Shown: piece by piece, positions 50,644 through 59,853 of the stretch
Layout: the number at the start of each line of letters is the position of its first letter
Position numbering within the stretch: position 1 is the stretch's first letter
Assembly: GCF_000428145.1 (NCBI RefSeq)
Contig: NZ_ATZJ01000007.1
Span: 62,001 to 126,000 of the forward strand
Length of the DNA: 64,000 bases
Reading direction: 5' to 3'
DNA from: Chitinilyticum litopenaei DSM 21440
GTDB taxonomy: Bacteria; Pseudomonadota; Gammaproteobacteria; Burkholderiales; Chitinibacteraceae
The notes under the pieces: generated by a model
Seen by the model: the letters and a program-made list of their open reading frames with translations, nothing else
The model's database searches: none
What the model was told of the DNA's origin: nothing
Position numbers and translations under genes: made by a program

Positions 50644-51504
50644 TTACTTGTTCTTGGCGTTCTTCACGAAGTCTTCCAGCTCCTGGAAGCTGGGACGCTC
50701 GGTCGAATCCAGCACCTTGCGGCCGAATTCGACGGCGACTTGCGGCGCATAACCGTTCAGGCTGGCAAGCAGGGTCACCTTGATGGTCTGGAAGACCTGA
50801 GTTGATTCCTTGGCCTTGGTTTCCAGCAGGGTGCCCAGCGGGCCGACAAAACCGTAAGCCAGCCAGATCCCCATGAAGGTACCGACCAGTGCGGCGCCAA
50901 TCAGCTTGCCTAGCTCGCTGGGCGGCAAATGCAGCGAACCCATCGTGTGCACCACCCCCATCACTGCGGCAACAATACCAAAGGCTGGCAAGCCATCGGC
51001 AAGCTTGGTGATGGCCGTGGCCGGCAATTCAACTTCGTGGTGGTGCGTTTCGAGTTCAACGTCCATGAGATTCTCGATCTCGAAGGCATTGAGGTTGCCC
51101 CCCACCATCAGGCGCAGGTAGTCGGTCATGAATTCGACCACGTGATGATCGTGCGAGACCTTGGGGTATTTCGAGAAGATCGGGCTAGCGTGCGGGTCTT
51201 CCACATCGCCCTCGATGGACATCAGGCCTTCCTTGCGCACCTTGGAGAGCAGCTCGAACATGCAGGCAAACAGGTCCATGTAAAAGGCTTTTGAATACGG
51301 GCTACCCTTGAAGATGCTGGGCAGCGCCTTCATCGTTGCCTTCAGGGGCTTGCCGCCATATGCCGCAATCATGCCCCCGAGCGCGCCGCCAAAAATGATC
51401 ACGATCTCGCTGGGCTGCCACAACACCCCCAAATGACCACCATGCCATGCATAGGCGCCGAGAATGCAGACACACATGAACACATAACCGACGATGACAA
51501 ACAT
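50644..51504 (-). CDS. motA: flagellar motor stator protein MotA
   Basis: A 286-residue inner-membrane protein with four membrane helices: VIVGYVFMCVCILGAYAW, IVIIFGGALGGMIAAY, GIVAAVMGVVHTMG and LGKLIGAALVGTFMGIWLAYGFVGPLG. The cytoplasmic loop has conserved charged residues including RKEGL. ATG preceded by AAGGACC. No flagellar sigma-28 promoter could be placed with confidence in the 162-base gap upstream. Confidence 0.96.
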   Translation of the reverse strand: MFVIVGYVFMCVCILGAYAWHGGHLGVLWQPSEIVIIFGGALGGMIAAYGGKPLKATMKALPSIFKGSPYSKAFYMDLFACMFELLSKVRKEGLMSIEGDVEDPHASPIFSKYPKVSHDHHVVEFMTDYLRLMVGGNLNAFEIENLMDVELETHHHEVELPATAITKLADGLPAFGIVAAVMGVVHTMGSLHLPPSELGKLIGAALVGTFMGIWLAYGFVGPLGTLLETKAKESTQVFQTIKVTLLASLNGYAPQVAVEFGRKVLDSTERPSFQELEDFVKNAKNK

Positions 51505-51666
51505 GCGCGAAAAGGTCCTTGATTGCGGAGCGGGAGACGGCGTTAACCCGGCTGCTGACAGCCATGGCTAGATATTAGAGGCTCTGAATCGGGGCCACAA
51601 CCCGAACAGGCCAAAGCAGACCAAGGCACGACAGCTTCAGCCAGCCGACCTGCATGAACAGTGGTG

Positions 51667-52257
51667 TTACCAGAGCGAACCCTGAGCCGAGATTTGCCTG
51701 ACCGGTGCAAAGCTCTGCCGGTGGCTGGCTAGAACGCCGTACTGCTTCAGAGCCTGTAGATGCTCGGCCGTCGGATAGCCCTTGTGACGGGCAAACCCAT
51801 ACTGCGGATGCTGACGGTCGAGTTCATGCATCGATCGATCCCTGGCCACTTTGGCGAGGATGGATGCGGCAGAAATCGCGGGCTCCAGCGCATCGCCTTT
51901 CACGATCGCACGGGCCGGGCAAGGCAAACCGGGAGGCAGGCGGTTGCCATCCACCAGCACCTCGGTCGGCGTGACAGCAAGCCCCTGCACTGCCCTTCGC
52001 ATCGCCAGCATGGTGGCATGCAGGATATTCAATTGATCGATTTCCTCGACACTGGCCTCGGCAATTGACCAGGCCAGTGCATGCTCCTGGATTTGCCCGA
52101 AGAGCATTTCGCGACGTTTCTCGCTCAGTGTCTTGGAATCGGCAAGCCCCTGCAGAACGCAACCGGGCGGAAGGATCACTGCGGCGGCGAAAACGGCGCC
52201 AACCAATGGCCCGCGCCCTGCCTCATCAACACCACAGATCAAGGGGGCCTCATTCAT
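51667..52257 (-). CDS. rnhB: ribonuclease HII
   Basis: Cleaves RNA in RNA-DNA hybrids and removes single ribonucleotides. Standard length (196 residues) with active-site residues in ICGVDEAGRGPLVGAVFAAAV, VDGNRLPPGL and KGDALEPAISAASILAKVARD. ATG overlaps the lpxB stop by four bases. Last gene of the envelope operon in this window. Confidence 0.97.
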   Translation of the reverse strand: MNEAPLICGVDEAGRGPLVGAVFAAAVILPPGCVLQGLADSKTLSEKRREMLFGQIQEHALAWSIAEASVEEIDQLNILHATMLAMRRAVQGLAVTPTEVLVDGNRLPPGLPCPARAIVKGDALEPAISAASILAKVARDRSMHELDRQHPQYGFARHKGYPTAEHLQALKQYGVLASHRQSFAPVRQISAQGSLW

Positions 52258-53423
52258 GCGGCCAGCACTCCGGCCACGGCCTCGGCCGCCTTGGCAGCGC
52301 CATTGCAGCGCAAGCGCTCATGCTCGGCGTGGAAATGCGCTTCCAGTGCGGCCACCAGCGGCTTGTCGTGCAGATAATTCAGCACTGCCTGACACAGGTT
52401 CTCGGCGTTGGCGTCTTCCTGCAGAAACTCAGGGATAACGAATTTGCCGGCAAGGATATTCGGCAAGGTGACATAAGGCAGCAGAAACTTGCGCTTGACC
52501 ATGCGGTAGGTGAGCGGGGAAACCCGGTAGGTCACGACCGCCGGGCGTTTCAGCAGGGCCGCTTCCAGCACTGCCGTACCCGAAGCCTGCAACACGACAT
52601 TGGCGGCAATCATGGCTTCGTGGGCATGCCCGAACATCAGGCGCCAATGCAGATCCTGGGCCTCCTGGCGCCAGATTTCGCGCTCAAAGTGGGCACGTAT
52701 TTCCCGACTGATCAGCGGCACCAGAAACACCAGTCCCGGTTCTTTTTCGGCAAGCCTGCGTGCTGTTTCCACCAGCAAGGGCGCCAGTGCATCCAGCTCG
52801 CGCATTCTGCTGCCGGGCAGCACGGCAATCACGCGGGCGTCTTCCGCCAGTCCAAGCTGTTCGCGCACGCCAGCGCGATCGGGATGCTGCGGCAGCATTT
52901 CCGCCAGCGGATGTCCGACATAGCTTGCCGGTATGCCGGCGGTACGATAGATCTCCTGCTCGAAAGGCAGGATCAGCAGCATGTGGTTGACGGCAGCGCG
53001 AATTTTCTTGATGCGCTCTGGGCGCCAGGCCCAGATGGAAGGGCTCACATAATGCACGGTGCGAATGCCGCGCTTCTTCAGTCTGCGCTCCAGGCCCAGA
53101 TTGAAATCCGGCGCATCGATACCGATGAACAGATCAGGCTTTTCCTGAAGACAGGCCTGAACTATCCTGCGCCGCAGGCGCAGAAGACCAGGCAGGTGGC
53201 GCAAGACTTCCACGAGGCCGCCCACCGCCAGTGTGCTGATCGGCTCGATGGTCTTGACGCCTGCCGCCTGCATTTTTGGTCCGGCGACACCGGCGAACTG
53301 GGCGTCGGGAAACCGCTTGCGCAATTCGGCAACCAGTGCTGCTCCCAGCAAATCACCGGATGCCTCGCCAGCAACAATCGCAATACGCGGCCCCGTATTG
53401 CCCTCGAACAAATGATCCCTCAT
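52254..53423 (-). CDS. lpxB: lipid-A-disaccharide synthase
   Basis: Joins UDP-diacylglucosamine and lipid X to make the lipid A disaccharide at the inner membrane. 389 residues with IVAGEASGDLLGAALV, GIDAPDFNLGLE, YVSPSIWAWRPERIKKI and VLPGSRMREL, all typical. Two bases after lpxA. Confidence 0.97.
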   Translation of the reverse strand: MRDHLFEGNTGPRIAIVAGEASGDLLGAALVAELRKRFPDAQFAGVAGPKMQAAGVKTIEPISTLAVGGLVEVLRHLPGLLRLRRRIVQACLQEKPDLFIGIDAPDFNLGLERRLKKRGIRTVHYVSPSIWAWRPERIKKIRAAVNHMLLILPFEQEIYRTAGIPASYVGHPLAEMLPQHPDRAGVREQLGLAEDARVIAVLPGSRMRELDALAPLLVETARRLAEKEPGLVFLVPLISREIRAHFEREIWRQEAQDLHWRLMFGHAHEAMIAANVVLQASGTAVLEAALLKRPAVVTYRVSPLTYRMVKRKFLLPYVTLPNILAGKFVIPEFLQEDANAENLCQAVLNYLHDKPLVAALEAHFHAEHERLRCNGAAKAAEAVAGVLAA

Positions 53424-53425
53424 GG

Positions 53426-54202
53426 CTAGCGCAGAATACCCCTGCTGGACAGGGCAAAAAAGCGCGTAAACGCAGCCAGCGCCGGCTCTGTGTCAGCGGC
53501 AAGGCGAATCTCCGCCACCGCTTCCTCATAGCTTTTGCCCGAGCGATAAAGCAATTTGTAGGCGCGCTTGATGGCAAGAATCTGTTCGGCGCTAAAACCA
53601 CGCCGTTTCAGGCCTTCGCTATTGATGCCTCGCGCCACGGCGCGATTGCCCTCGCAGATCGTGAATGGCGGAAGATCCTGCACGATGATGGAACCGCCGC
53701 CTGCCATGGCATGTGCGCCAATGACACAAAATTGATGCACCGCCGACAAGCCACCCAGAATGGCATAGTCCTGCACATGCACATGTCCGCCCAGGGTGGC
53801 GCTATTGGCAAAAATGGTGTGATTGCCGACATGGCAGTCGTGGCCGATGTGTGCATAGGCCATCAGCCAGTTGTCATCGCCAATCGAGGTAAGCCCTTCG
53901 TCCTGCACGGTACCGACGGCAACCGTGACGGACTGGAAAAAGGTATTGCCATCACCGATCACCAGTCGTGTGGGCTCGCCACGGTATTTCTTGTCCTGCG
54001 GTGCGCAACCGATCGAGGCATGCGCATGAACGTGATTGTTACAGCCAAGAACCGTGTGTCCTTCGATAATCGCATGGGCGGCGATCACGGAGCCTTCGCC
54101 AATCCGGACGTGATCACCGATCACGGCATACGGCCCGACCGATACGCTTTCGTGCAGCTCCGCGCTGGGGCTCACGATGGCAGTTGCATGAATGGCTGTC
54201 AT
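53426..54202 (-). CDS. lpxA: UDP-GlcNAc acyltransferase
   Basis: First lipid A step: 3-O-acylation of UDP-GlcNAc. 258 residues, left-handed beta-helix hexapeptide repeats (ATAIVSPSAELHESVSVGPYAVIG, AHASIGCAPQDKKYRGE, AYAHIGHDCHVGNHTIFAN with the catalytic His) and the helical C-terminus. ATG 54202 chosen; a TTG five codons earlier is less likely. Confidence 0.97.
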   Translation of the reverse strand: MTAIHATAIVSPSAELHESVSVGPYAVIGDHVRIGEGSVIAAHAIIEGHTVLGCNNHVHAHASIGCAPQDKKYRGEPTRLVIGDGNTFFQSVTVAVGTVQDEGLTSIGDDNWLMAYAHIGHDCHVGNHTIFANSATLGGHVHVQDYAILGGLSAVHQFCVIGAHAMAGGGSIIVQDLPPFTICEGNRAVARGINSEGLKRRGFSAEQILAIKRAYKLLYRSGKSYEEAVAEIRLAADTEPALAAFTRFFALSSRGILR

Positions 54203-54220
54203 CTTGCGACGCTTCAATCC

Positions 54221-54673
54221 TTAGGAACGTTCTACTTCTTTCTGGGCGCACATCAGATCGGCTTCGGCAGCAAGTTCGCCATCGACCAGAGCACGAGCGG
54301 TGTATTTCCAGATGCCGCGTTTGCTGGCCGTGATTTCCGCCTCCAGCACCAACTGGTCACCGGGAACGACCTGACGCTTGAAACGGGCATTGTCAATCCC
54401 GGCATAAAACAGGATGGTATTTTCTGACGGTGCCGGATCAATGCTCTTGAAAGTCAAAACCCCGGCAGCCTGCGCCAGGGCTTCGAGAATCAGCACGCCC
54501 GGCATGACTGGATAGGAGGGAAAATGGCCCTGGAAAAACGGCTCGTTCATGGAAACATTCTTGATGGCACGAATGGATTTGCCCACCTCAAGGTCAATAA
54601 CCCGATCCACCAGCAGGAACGGATAGCGATGAGGCAAATGGCTCATGATTGTGCGAATATCCATCGGCGTCAT
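54221..54673 (-). CDS. fabZ: 3-hydroxyacyl-ACP dehydratase
   Basis: 150-residue hot-dog-fold enzyme of fatty-acid elongation. LPHRYPFLLVDRV and GHFPSYPVMPGVLILEALAQAAG contain the catalytic His and Glu. GGGAGAG before the first ATG supports that start. It stands between lpxD and lpxA as usual, sharing the 3-hydroxyacyl-ACP pool. Confidence 0.97.
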   Translation of the reverse strand: MTPMDIRTIMSHLPHRYPFLLVDRVIDLEVGKSIRAIKNVSMNEPFFQGHFPSYPVMPGVLILEALAQAAGVLTFKSIDPAPSENTILFYAGIDNARFKRQVVPGDQLVLEAEITASKRGIWKYTARALVDGELAAEADLMCAQKEVERS

Positions 54674-54675
54674 TA

Positions 54676-55707
54676 TTACTCTCCCTTTTCAGTCAATGCG
54701 GCAATCTGCTTTTCAAGTTGCCTGATTTTTTTTGCCAGATCGTCCAGATGCCGCCAATGCACGGCATTGCGCAACCATTTTGAATGGGGTATTGCCGGGG
54801 TCACGCCGGCATAAACGCCAGCTTCCCTGATGTCGCTGGCGACATTGCTGCCTCCCATGACCGTAACCCGGTCAGCAACTTGCAGGTGGCCACTGATGGC
54901 GACGTTGCCGCCAATCAGGCAGAAATCGCCAATATGTGTGGAGCCGGCTACTCCGGACTTGGCAGCAATTGCCGTATGCCTGCCCAGGCGCACGTTGTGC
55001 GCGATCTGGACAAGATTGTCGATACGGCAACCCTCTGCAACGACCGTGTCGCTTGCCGCGCCGCGATCAATGGTCGTGTTGGCGCCGATTTCGACGTCAT
55101 TGCCAATGATGGCCCGGCCAAACTGGGGAATTTTCTCCCAATGATCACCGGCCCAGGCGTTGCCAAAGCCATCACTGCCAATCACGCAACCGGAATGCAG
55201 AATGACTCGATCACCGACACTGCAATCGTGGTAAATCGTCACGCGTGGGTGCAGCAGACAGTGCTCACCAATAAGAACGTCATCACCGATAACGGAACCG
55301 GCGCCGATACGTGTTGCTGCCCCGATACGCACCCTGTCGCCGATGATGACGCCAGCCTCGATTTGCGCGTCCGGATGAATCACGGCATTGCTGGCGATGA
55401 TCGCTGTAGGATGAATACCGGGAATGGCTGTTTTTCCCGGATGAAAAAGGGCAGCCAGACGGGCGAAATACAGCAGCGGATCGCGGGTGACAATTCTGGA
55501 GCAGATAAAGCCGTCGTCCTCGGAATCCTTCACAATCAGCGCACTGGCCAGGGAAGCCCTCGCCTGACCGGCATGCTTGGCACCAGCCAGAAAAGAAATG
55601 TCCCCCGCCCTAGCTTCCTGAAGGCCGGCACAGCCAGCGATGAGCAAATCATCGCCGCGCAATTCACCGCCAAGCTTTTCAACAATCTGGCTAAGTTTCA
55701 ATTCCAT
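54676..55707 (-). CDS. lpxD: UDP-3-O-acylglucosamine N-acyltransferase
   Basis: Third lipid A step. 343 residues: an N-terminal uridine-binding domain (ISFLAGAKHAGQ), a hexapeptide beta-helix (HPTAIIASNAVIHPDAQIEAGVIIG, GSDGFGNAW, ANTTIDRGA, NLVQIAHNVRLG with the catalytic His) and a C-terminal coiled helix. Two bases before fabZ. Confidence 0.96.
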   Translation of the reverse strand: MELKLSQIVEKLGGELRGDDLLIAGCAGLQEARAGDISFLAGAKHAGQARASLASALIVKDSEDDGFICSRIVTRDPLLYFARLAALFHPGKTAIPGIHPTAIIASNAVIHPDAQIEAGVIIGDRVRIGAATRIGAGSVIGDDVLIGEHCLLHPRVTIYHDCSVGDRVILHSGCVIGSDGFGNAWAGDHWEKIPQFGRAIIGNDVEIGANTTIDRGAASDTVVAEGCRIDNLVQIAHNVRLGRHTAIAAKSGVAGSTHIGDFCLIGGNVAISGHLQVADRVTVMGGSNVASDIREAGVYAGVTPAIPHSKWLRNAVHWRHLDDLAKKIRQLEKQIAALTEKGE

Positions 55708-55717
55708 GGCTTGGCCA

Positions 55718-56197
55718 TTACTTGTCGGCAAGCTGGCGGATTACCTTGTCGGTAATATCAAGCCGGGGATTTTTGTAAATGGCATCCTGCAGGATGGCAT
55801 CATACTTTTCAGTTTCAGCGAGCTGGCGAATCACCTGATTGGCCCGCTCCTGCAGCCCTGCCAGTTCCTCATTGCGTCGCGCATTCAAATCTTCATTGAA
55901 TTCACGCTGCATGCGCTGAAAATCCTGATTCAGCTTGATCAGATCACGCTCCCTGCTCCTGCGCTCGGATTCGGGGATGCTGCCCTTGTCCAGCGCGGCC
56001 TGCAAGGATTTGCCCTGCGCGGACACCCTCTGCAGCTCCGCCTTGCGTGCATCAAACTCCTTTTCGAGCCGTTTGGCGGCCCGTAGCGCCGGCGCGGACT
56101 CCCGCAGCACCCGGTCGGTATCGACAAAACCGATTTTCAGGTCAGCGGCATGGGCCATGCCAATGCTGAAGAGCAGACACAGAATAAAACGCATCAT
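55718..56197 (-). CDS. skp: OmpH/Skp periplasmic chaperone
   Basis: 159 residues with a signal peptide (MMRFILCLLFSIGMAHA), a small head (DLKIGFVDTDRVLRESAPALRAAKRLEKEF) and long charged coiled-coil arms that cradle unfolded outer-membrane proteins. Located between bamA and lpxD as expected. Confidence 0.94.
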   Translation of the reverse strand: MMRFILCLLFSIGMAHAADLKIGFVDTDRVLRESAPALRAAKRLEKEFDARKAELQRVSAQGKSLQAALDKGSIPESERRSRERDLIKLNQDFQRMQREFNEDLNARRNEELAGLQERANQVIRQLAETEKYDAILQDAIYKNPRLDITDKVIRQLADK

Positions 56198-56203
56198 GTT
56201 TCC

Positions 56204-58489
56204 TTAAAACACCTGACCAAGCTGGAACTGGAATTTCTCGGTCTTGTCGCCTTCCTTGGCACCGATCGCCTGGCCATACACCAGTTTGATGGGGCCAACC
56301 GGGGACAGCCAAGTAAAACCGACACCCGCAGAGTAACGCAGTCCGCTGGAGTCAACCTCCTCGCCATACCCCCAGATACCGCCCATATCGACAAAGGCGC
56401 TCAAGCGCATTGACTGGTCGTCCTTCATGCCGGGCACCGGAGTGAAAATTTCAAAATTGTTGACAAAGCGCCGATCGCCGCCCTTGCTGTCGCCGTTGTT
56501 ATCCTTGGGGCCAAGACTGCCAGATTTGTAACCGCGTACTGAGTTCACACCACCGGCAAAGAAATTCTTGTAGAAAGGCAATTCACCATCCGAATACCCG
56601 TCACCGTACCCTAGATCCATATTCCACATGAAGGTAAAGCCATCAATTGGCGTCATGTAGAAACGGTTGCTGATGCTCAACTTGTAGTAATTGATTTCCG
56701 ACAGCGGCAAAGAGGCATCGAGACCGGCCCTGAAGAAATTACCCCTGGTTGGAAAGACGGCAGAATCACGGGAATCGGAAGAGAATGCCAGGCCCGCCGA
56801 ATACGTCTGGTTATTGGCGCCACGCCGCTTGACATAGTCCACGATGTAGTCGGGCGTACCCGAGTTCGTGATGATGTCGAGATTTTCGTAATCCAGGCGG
56901 AATTGCAGATTATTGTAATCACTAACCGGCAACCCGAGTGTCAGACCAGTACCCCAGGAGTCGGTCGAATAATCACCAAGCTCCTGATCATTTTCATTCG
57001 GATCAGACTTTTTCTTGAATGCCGAAAGACCGAGCGATACGCCGTCCGGAGTCAGGTAGGGATTGGTGACATTGAACACGTAATTCTGGTTTGCCTGACT
57101 CGTATTGATGTCAAAAGAGACTTTCTTGCCACTACCAAGGAAGTTGTTCTCAGACAAGCCAACCGCAATCACAAAGCCTTCATCCTGGCCATAGCCGGCG
57201 CCAACGTTGAAGCTACCCGTCTTTTTCTCGGTAACACGAACATTAAGGTCAACCTGATCCACCGCATCTGGAACAGCAGCAGTATCAAGATTGACTTCAC
57301 TGAAATAATCAAGTTGCTGCAGACGCTCCTTGGAGCGCTTGATTTTTTCCAGATCATATTGCGCAGCTTCGAGCTGGCGCAGCTCACGGCGAACAGCCTC
57401 ATCCTTGGTCAGATTGTTGCCGGAAATATTGATGGCACGAACATAAGCCTTTTTCCCTGCATCCACATAAAGTGTAAAGCCTACTGTTTTTTTCTCTTTA
57501 TCAACTTCTGGAACCGGGTTGATATTTGCAAATGCGTACCCTTCTCTCCCCAGTCGATCACCAATGGCTGCAACGGATTTGTTGGTCTTTTCGCGCGAGA
57601 ATGCCTGACCGGGTGCAATCGACAGGAGAGCAGCCAGCTCTGTCTCGGGCAGAATGGTGTCACCCGCGAACTTGATGCCGCTGACCGTATATTTCTCGCC
57701 TTCAGAAATATTGATGGTGAGGTACATTTCCGACTTGTCTTCCGACAGCGCGACCTGGGTCGACACCACGTTGAAGTCAAGATAGCCCCTGTCCATGTAA
57801 TACGATTTGATTTTCTCAAGATCAGCCGACAGTTTTTGCTTGGAATACTGGTCAGCCTTGGTGTACCAGGTCATCCAGCCCGATGTTTCCAGGCCGATCT
57901 CGTCAATCAGGTCGTCTTCCGCAAATGCCTTGGTTCCCACGATGTTGATCTGCTTGATCAGCGCAACGTCGCCCTCGGAAATATCCAGCTCGATACCGAC
58001 ACGATTGCGGTCAAGTCGCGTCACAGTCGGCTTGATCTGGACGGAATAGCGACCGCGGGAAAAATACTGCTGCTTCAACTCATTCAGGGCGCCATCCAGC
58101 GTGTCTTGCTGAAAAATCCGGCCCTCGGCGAGATTCTGGCTTTTCATGGCGGCCTTGATCTGGTCCTTCTCCAGGAGCTTGGCGCCATTGACGTTGATCT
58201 GGGCAACCGTCGGGCGCTCCTGGACCGTGACGATGACGACATTCTTGTCGACTTCCACGCGGACATCATCAAAAAAACCGGTGGCAAAGAGTGCCTTTAC
58301 CGCATCGCGCGCCTTGGCCTCATCGAAGTCCTCGCCCACCTTGACAGGCATGTAATTGAACACCGTACCGGGATCCGTACGCTGCAAACCTTCAACCTTG
58401 ATGTCCGAAACCGTGAAGGCATCGAACGCAAGAGCAAACGGGGAACCCAGCGCTGCGGCGAGCAGCAAAATCATCGGCTTAAGTTTCAT
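56204..58489 (-). CDS. bamA: outer-membrane assembly factor BamA
   Basis: The essential Omp85 core of the BAM complex. 761 residues: signal peptide (LKPMILLLAAALGSPFALA), five POTRA domains (about 23-420; IKVEGLQRTDPGTVFNYMPVKVGE begins the first) and a 16-strand barrel with NFFAGGVNSVRGYKSGSLGP (VRGF/Y loop). It ends in the typical aromatic signal QFQLGQVF. An in-frame upstream extension is ignored because the signal peptide marks the start. Confidence 0.97.
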   Translation of the reverse strand: MKLKPMILLLAAALGSPFALAFDAFTVSDIKVEGLQRTDPGTVFNYMPVKVGEDFDEAKARDAVKALFATGFFDDVRVEVDKNVVIVTVQERPTVAQINVNGAKLLEKDQIKAAMKSQNLAEGRIFQQDTLDGALNELKQQYFSRGRYSVQIKPTVTRLDRNRVGIELDISEGDVALIKQINIVGTKAFAEDDLIDEIGLETSGWMTWYTKADQYSKQKLSADLEKIKSYYMDRGYLDFNVVSTQVALSEDKSEMYLTINISEGEKYTVSGIKFAGDTILPETELAALLSIAPGQAFSREKTNKSVAAIGDRLGREGYAFANINPVPEVDKEKKTVGFTLYVDAGKKAYVRAINISGNNLTKDEAVRRELRQLEAAQYDLEKIKRSKERLQQLDYFSEVNLDTAAVPDAVDQVDLNVRVTEKKTGSFNVGAGYGQDEGFVIAVGLSENNFLGSGKKVSFDINTSQANQNYVFNVTNPYLTPDGVSLGLSAFKKKSDPNENDQELGDYSTDSWGTGLTLGLPVSDYNNLQFRLDYENLDIITNSGTPDYIVDYVKRRGANNQTYSAGLAFSSDSRDSAVFPTRGNFFRAGLDASLPLSEINYYKLSISNRFYMTPIDGFTFMWNMDLGYGDGYSDGELPFYKNFFAGGVNSVRGYKSGSLGPKDNNGDSKGGDRRFVNNFEIFTPVPGMKDDQSMRLSAFVDMGGIWGYGEEVDSSGLRYSAGVGFTWLSPVGPIKLVYGQAIGAKEGDKTEKFQFQLGQVF

Positions 58490-58509
58490 CGACACGGATC
58501 TTCGGCAGT

Positions 58510-59853
58510 TCAGCCAGTTATCAGACGGGAGAGATCGTTGTAGAAAGCCAGCACCATCAGGCCTATCAACATGAGCACACCCAGGCGCTGCCCCCATTCC
58601 ATCAGCCAGGTCGGCAAGGGGCGGCCGCGGATAAGCTCGGCGGTATGATACAGGAAATGCCCCCCATCAAGAACGGGGACGGGCAGCAGGTTCAGCACGG
58701 CCAGACTGAGGCTGATAAAGGCAACAAACTGCAGATAGGTCAGCAAGCCCAATGACGCGCTATGCCCGGCATACTCGGCAACGCCAATCGGGCCACTGAT
58801 TTGCTGCAGATCCGCCAGACCGGTAAACAGATGACCGATCATCCGCACACTGAGGATCGTCAGTTCCCAGGTGTAACGCGCGGCGCTGCCCGCCGCCGCC
58901 AACAGTGGCTGGCTATTGGTGAACTGCCGCTTGGCAAGCTCAGCTTCGCTGATGCGTGGCGAGAGGCCGATGCGGCCATACTCCACGCCCTTGGCAACCG
59001 CACGCTCCGGGGTGACGACTAGCGTGACGGTCTCGCCATCGCGCTTGAATACCTGCAAGCTCACTGCCTTGCCGGGCGAGCCCTGGATCACTTGCTGAAA
59101 ATAGCGCCAGCTTTCAACCGGGCGCCCTTCGAGGGCAAGCACCCGATCTCCTTCCTGCAATCCGGCCTGTTGCGCGGGTGAAGCCGGAGTCACGGCGGCA
59201 ACGAGGCCATCCCAGCCCGAAACCTCCAGCCCGATTTTCTGCACCAGCGCGGGATCATAAGCACTGAAGCCGCCCTTATCGAGCGGCAGCGCCAACATAT
59301 AGCGCTCACCAGTTGGCCGCTGCAAATGCACGAGCGCCTGCGCAGCCCCGGCCTGCATCAGCAAATGCATGCGCAGCTCTTCCCAGCTGGCAACCGGCCG
59401 ATCACCGATGGCAAGCACCTGGTCCCCCGCTCGCACACCCGCCTGTGCGGACACCGAATCCGGAACGACGGCACCGATCACCGGGCGAATGGCCGGCAGG
59501 CCATAGGCAAAGAGGCCGGTAAACAACAACCAGGCCAGCAAGAAGTTGGCAAGTGGCCCCGCCAGAACAATCAGCATTTTTTGCCAGGCGGGCTTGCCGG
59601 AAAACGAGCCCTCGGACCGTGTGCCAAGCAGCTCGCCCTCGTCTTCACCCTGCATTTGCACAAAACCGCCCAGCGGAATCATGGCGATCTGCCAGACCGT
59701 CTCTCCGCGTCGCCATTGCAGCAGGGGTTTGCCAAAGCCGATGGAAAACTTGAGTACGGTTACGCCACAGCGCCGCGCCACCCAGTAGTGGCCATACTCG
59801 TGAATGGTCACGAGTATGGCGATCATGAGCACGAAGGCGACGACGGTCAGCAT
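58510..59853 (-). CDS. rseP: RIP site-2 metalloprotease RseP
   Basis: 447-residue inner-membrane zinc protease that cleaves anti-sigma factors and signal peptide remnants. HEYGH zinc motif in the first helix (ILVTIHEYGHYWVARRCGV), two PDZ domains (DSVSAQAGVRAGDQVLAIGDRPV and ASPAQQAGLQEGDRVLALEGRPV), and NLLPVPVLDGG carrying the third ligand Asp. Overlaps the dxr stop by seven bases. Confidence 0.96.
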   Translation of the reverse strand: MLTVVAFVLMIAILVTIHEYGHYWVARRCGVTVLKFSIGFGKPLLQWRRGETVWQIAMIPLGGFVQMQGEDEGELLGTRSEGSFSGKPAWQKMLIVLAGPLANFLLAWLLFTGLFAYGLPAIRPVIGAVVPDSVSAQAGVRAGDQVLAIGDRPVASWEELRMHLLMQAGAAQALVHLQRPTGERYMLALPLDKGGFSAYDPALVQKIGLEVSGWDGLVAAVTPASPAQQAGLQEGDRVLALEGRPVESWRYFQQVIQGSPGKAVSLQVFKRDGETVTLVVTPERAVAKGVEYGRIGLSPRISEAELAKRQFTNSQPLLAAAGSAARYTWELTILSVRMIGHLFTGLADLQQISGPIGVAEYAGHSASLGLLTYLQFVAFISLSLAVLNLLPVPVLDGGHFLYHTAELIRGRPLPTWLMEWGQRLGVLMLIGLMVLAFYNDLSRLITG

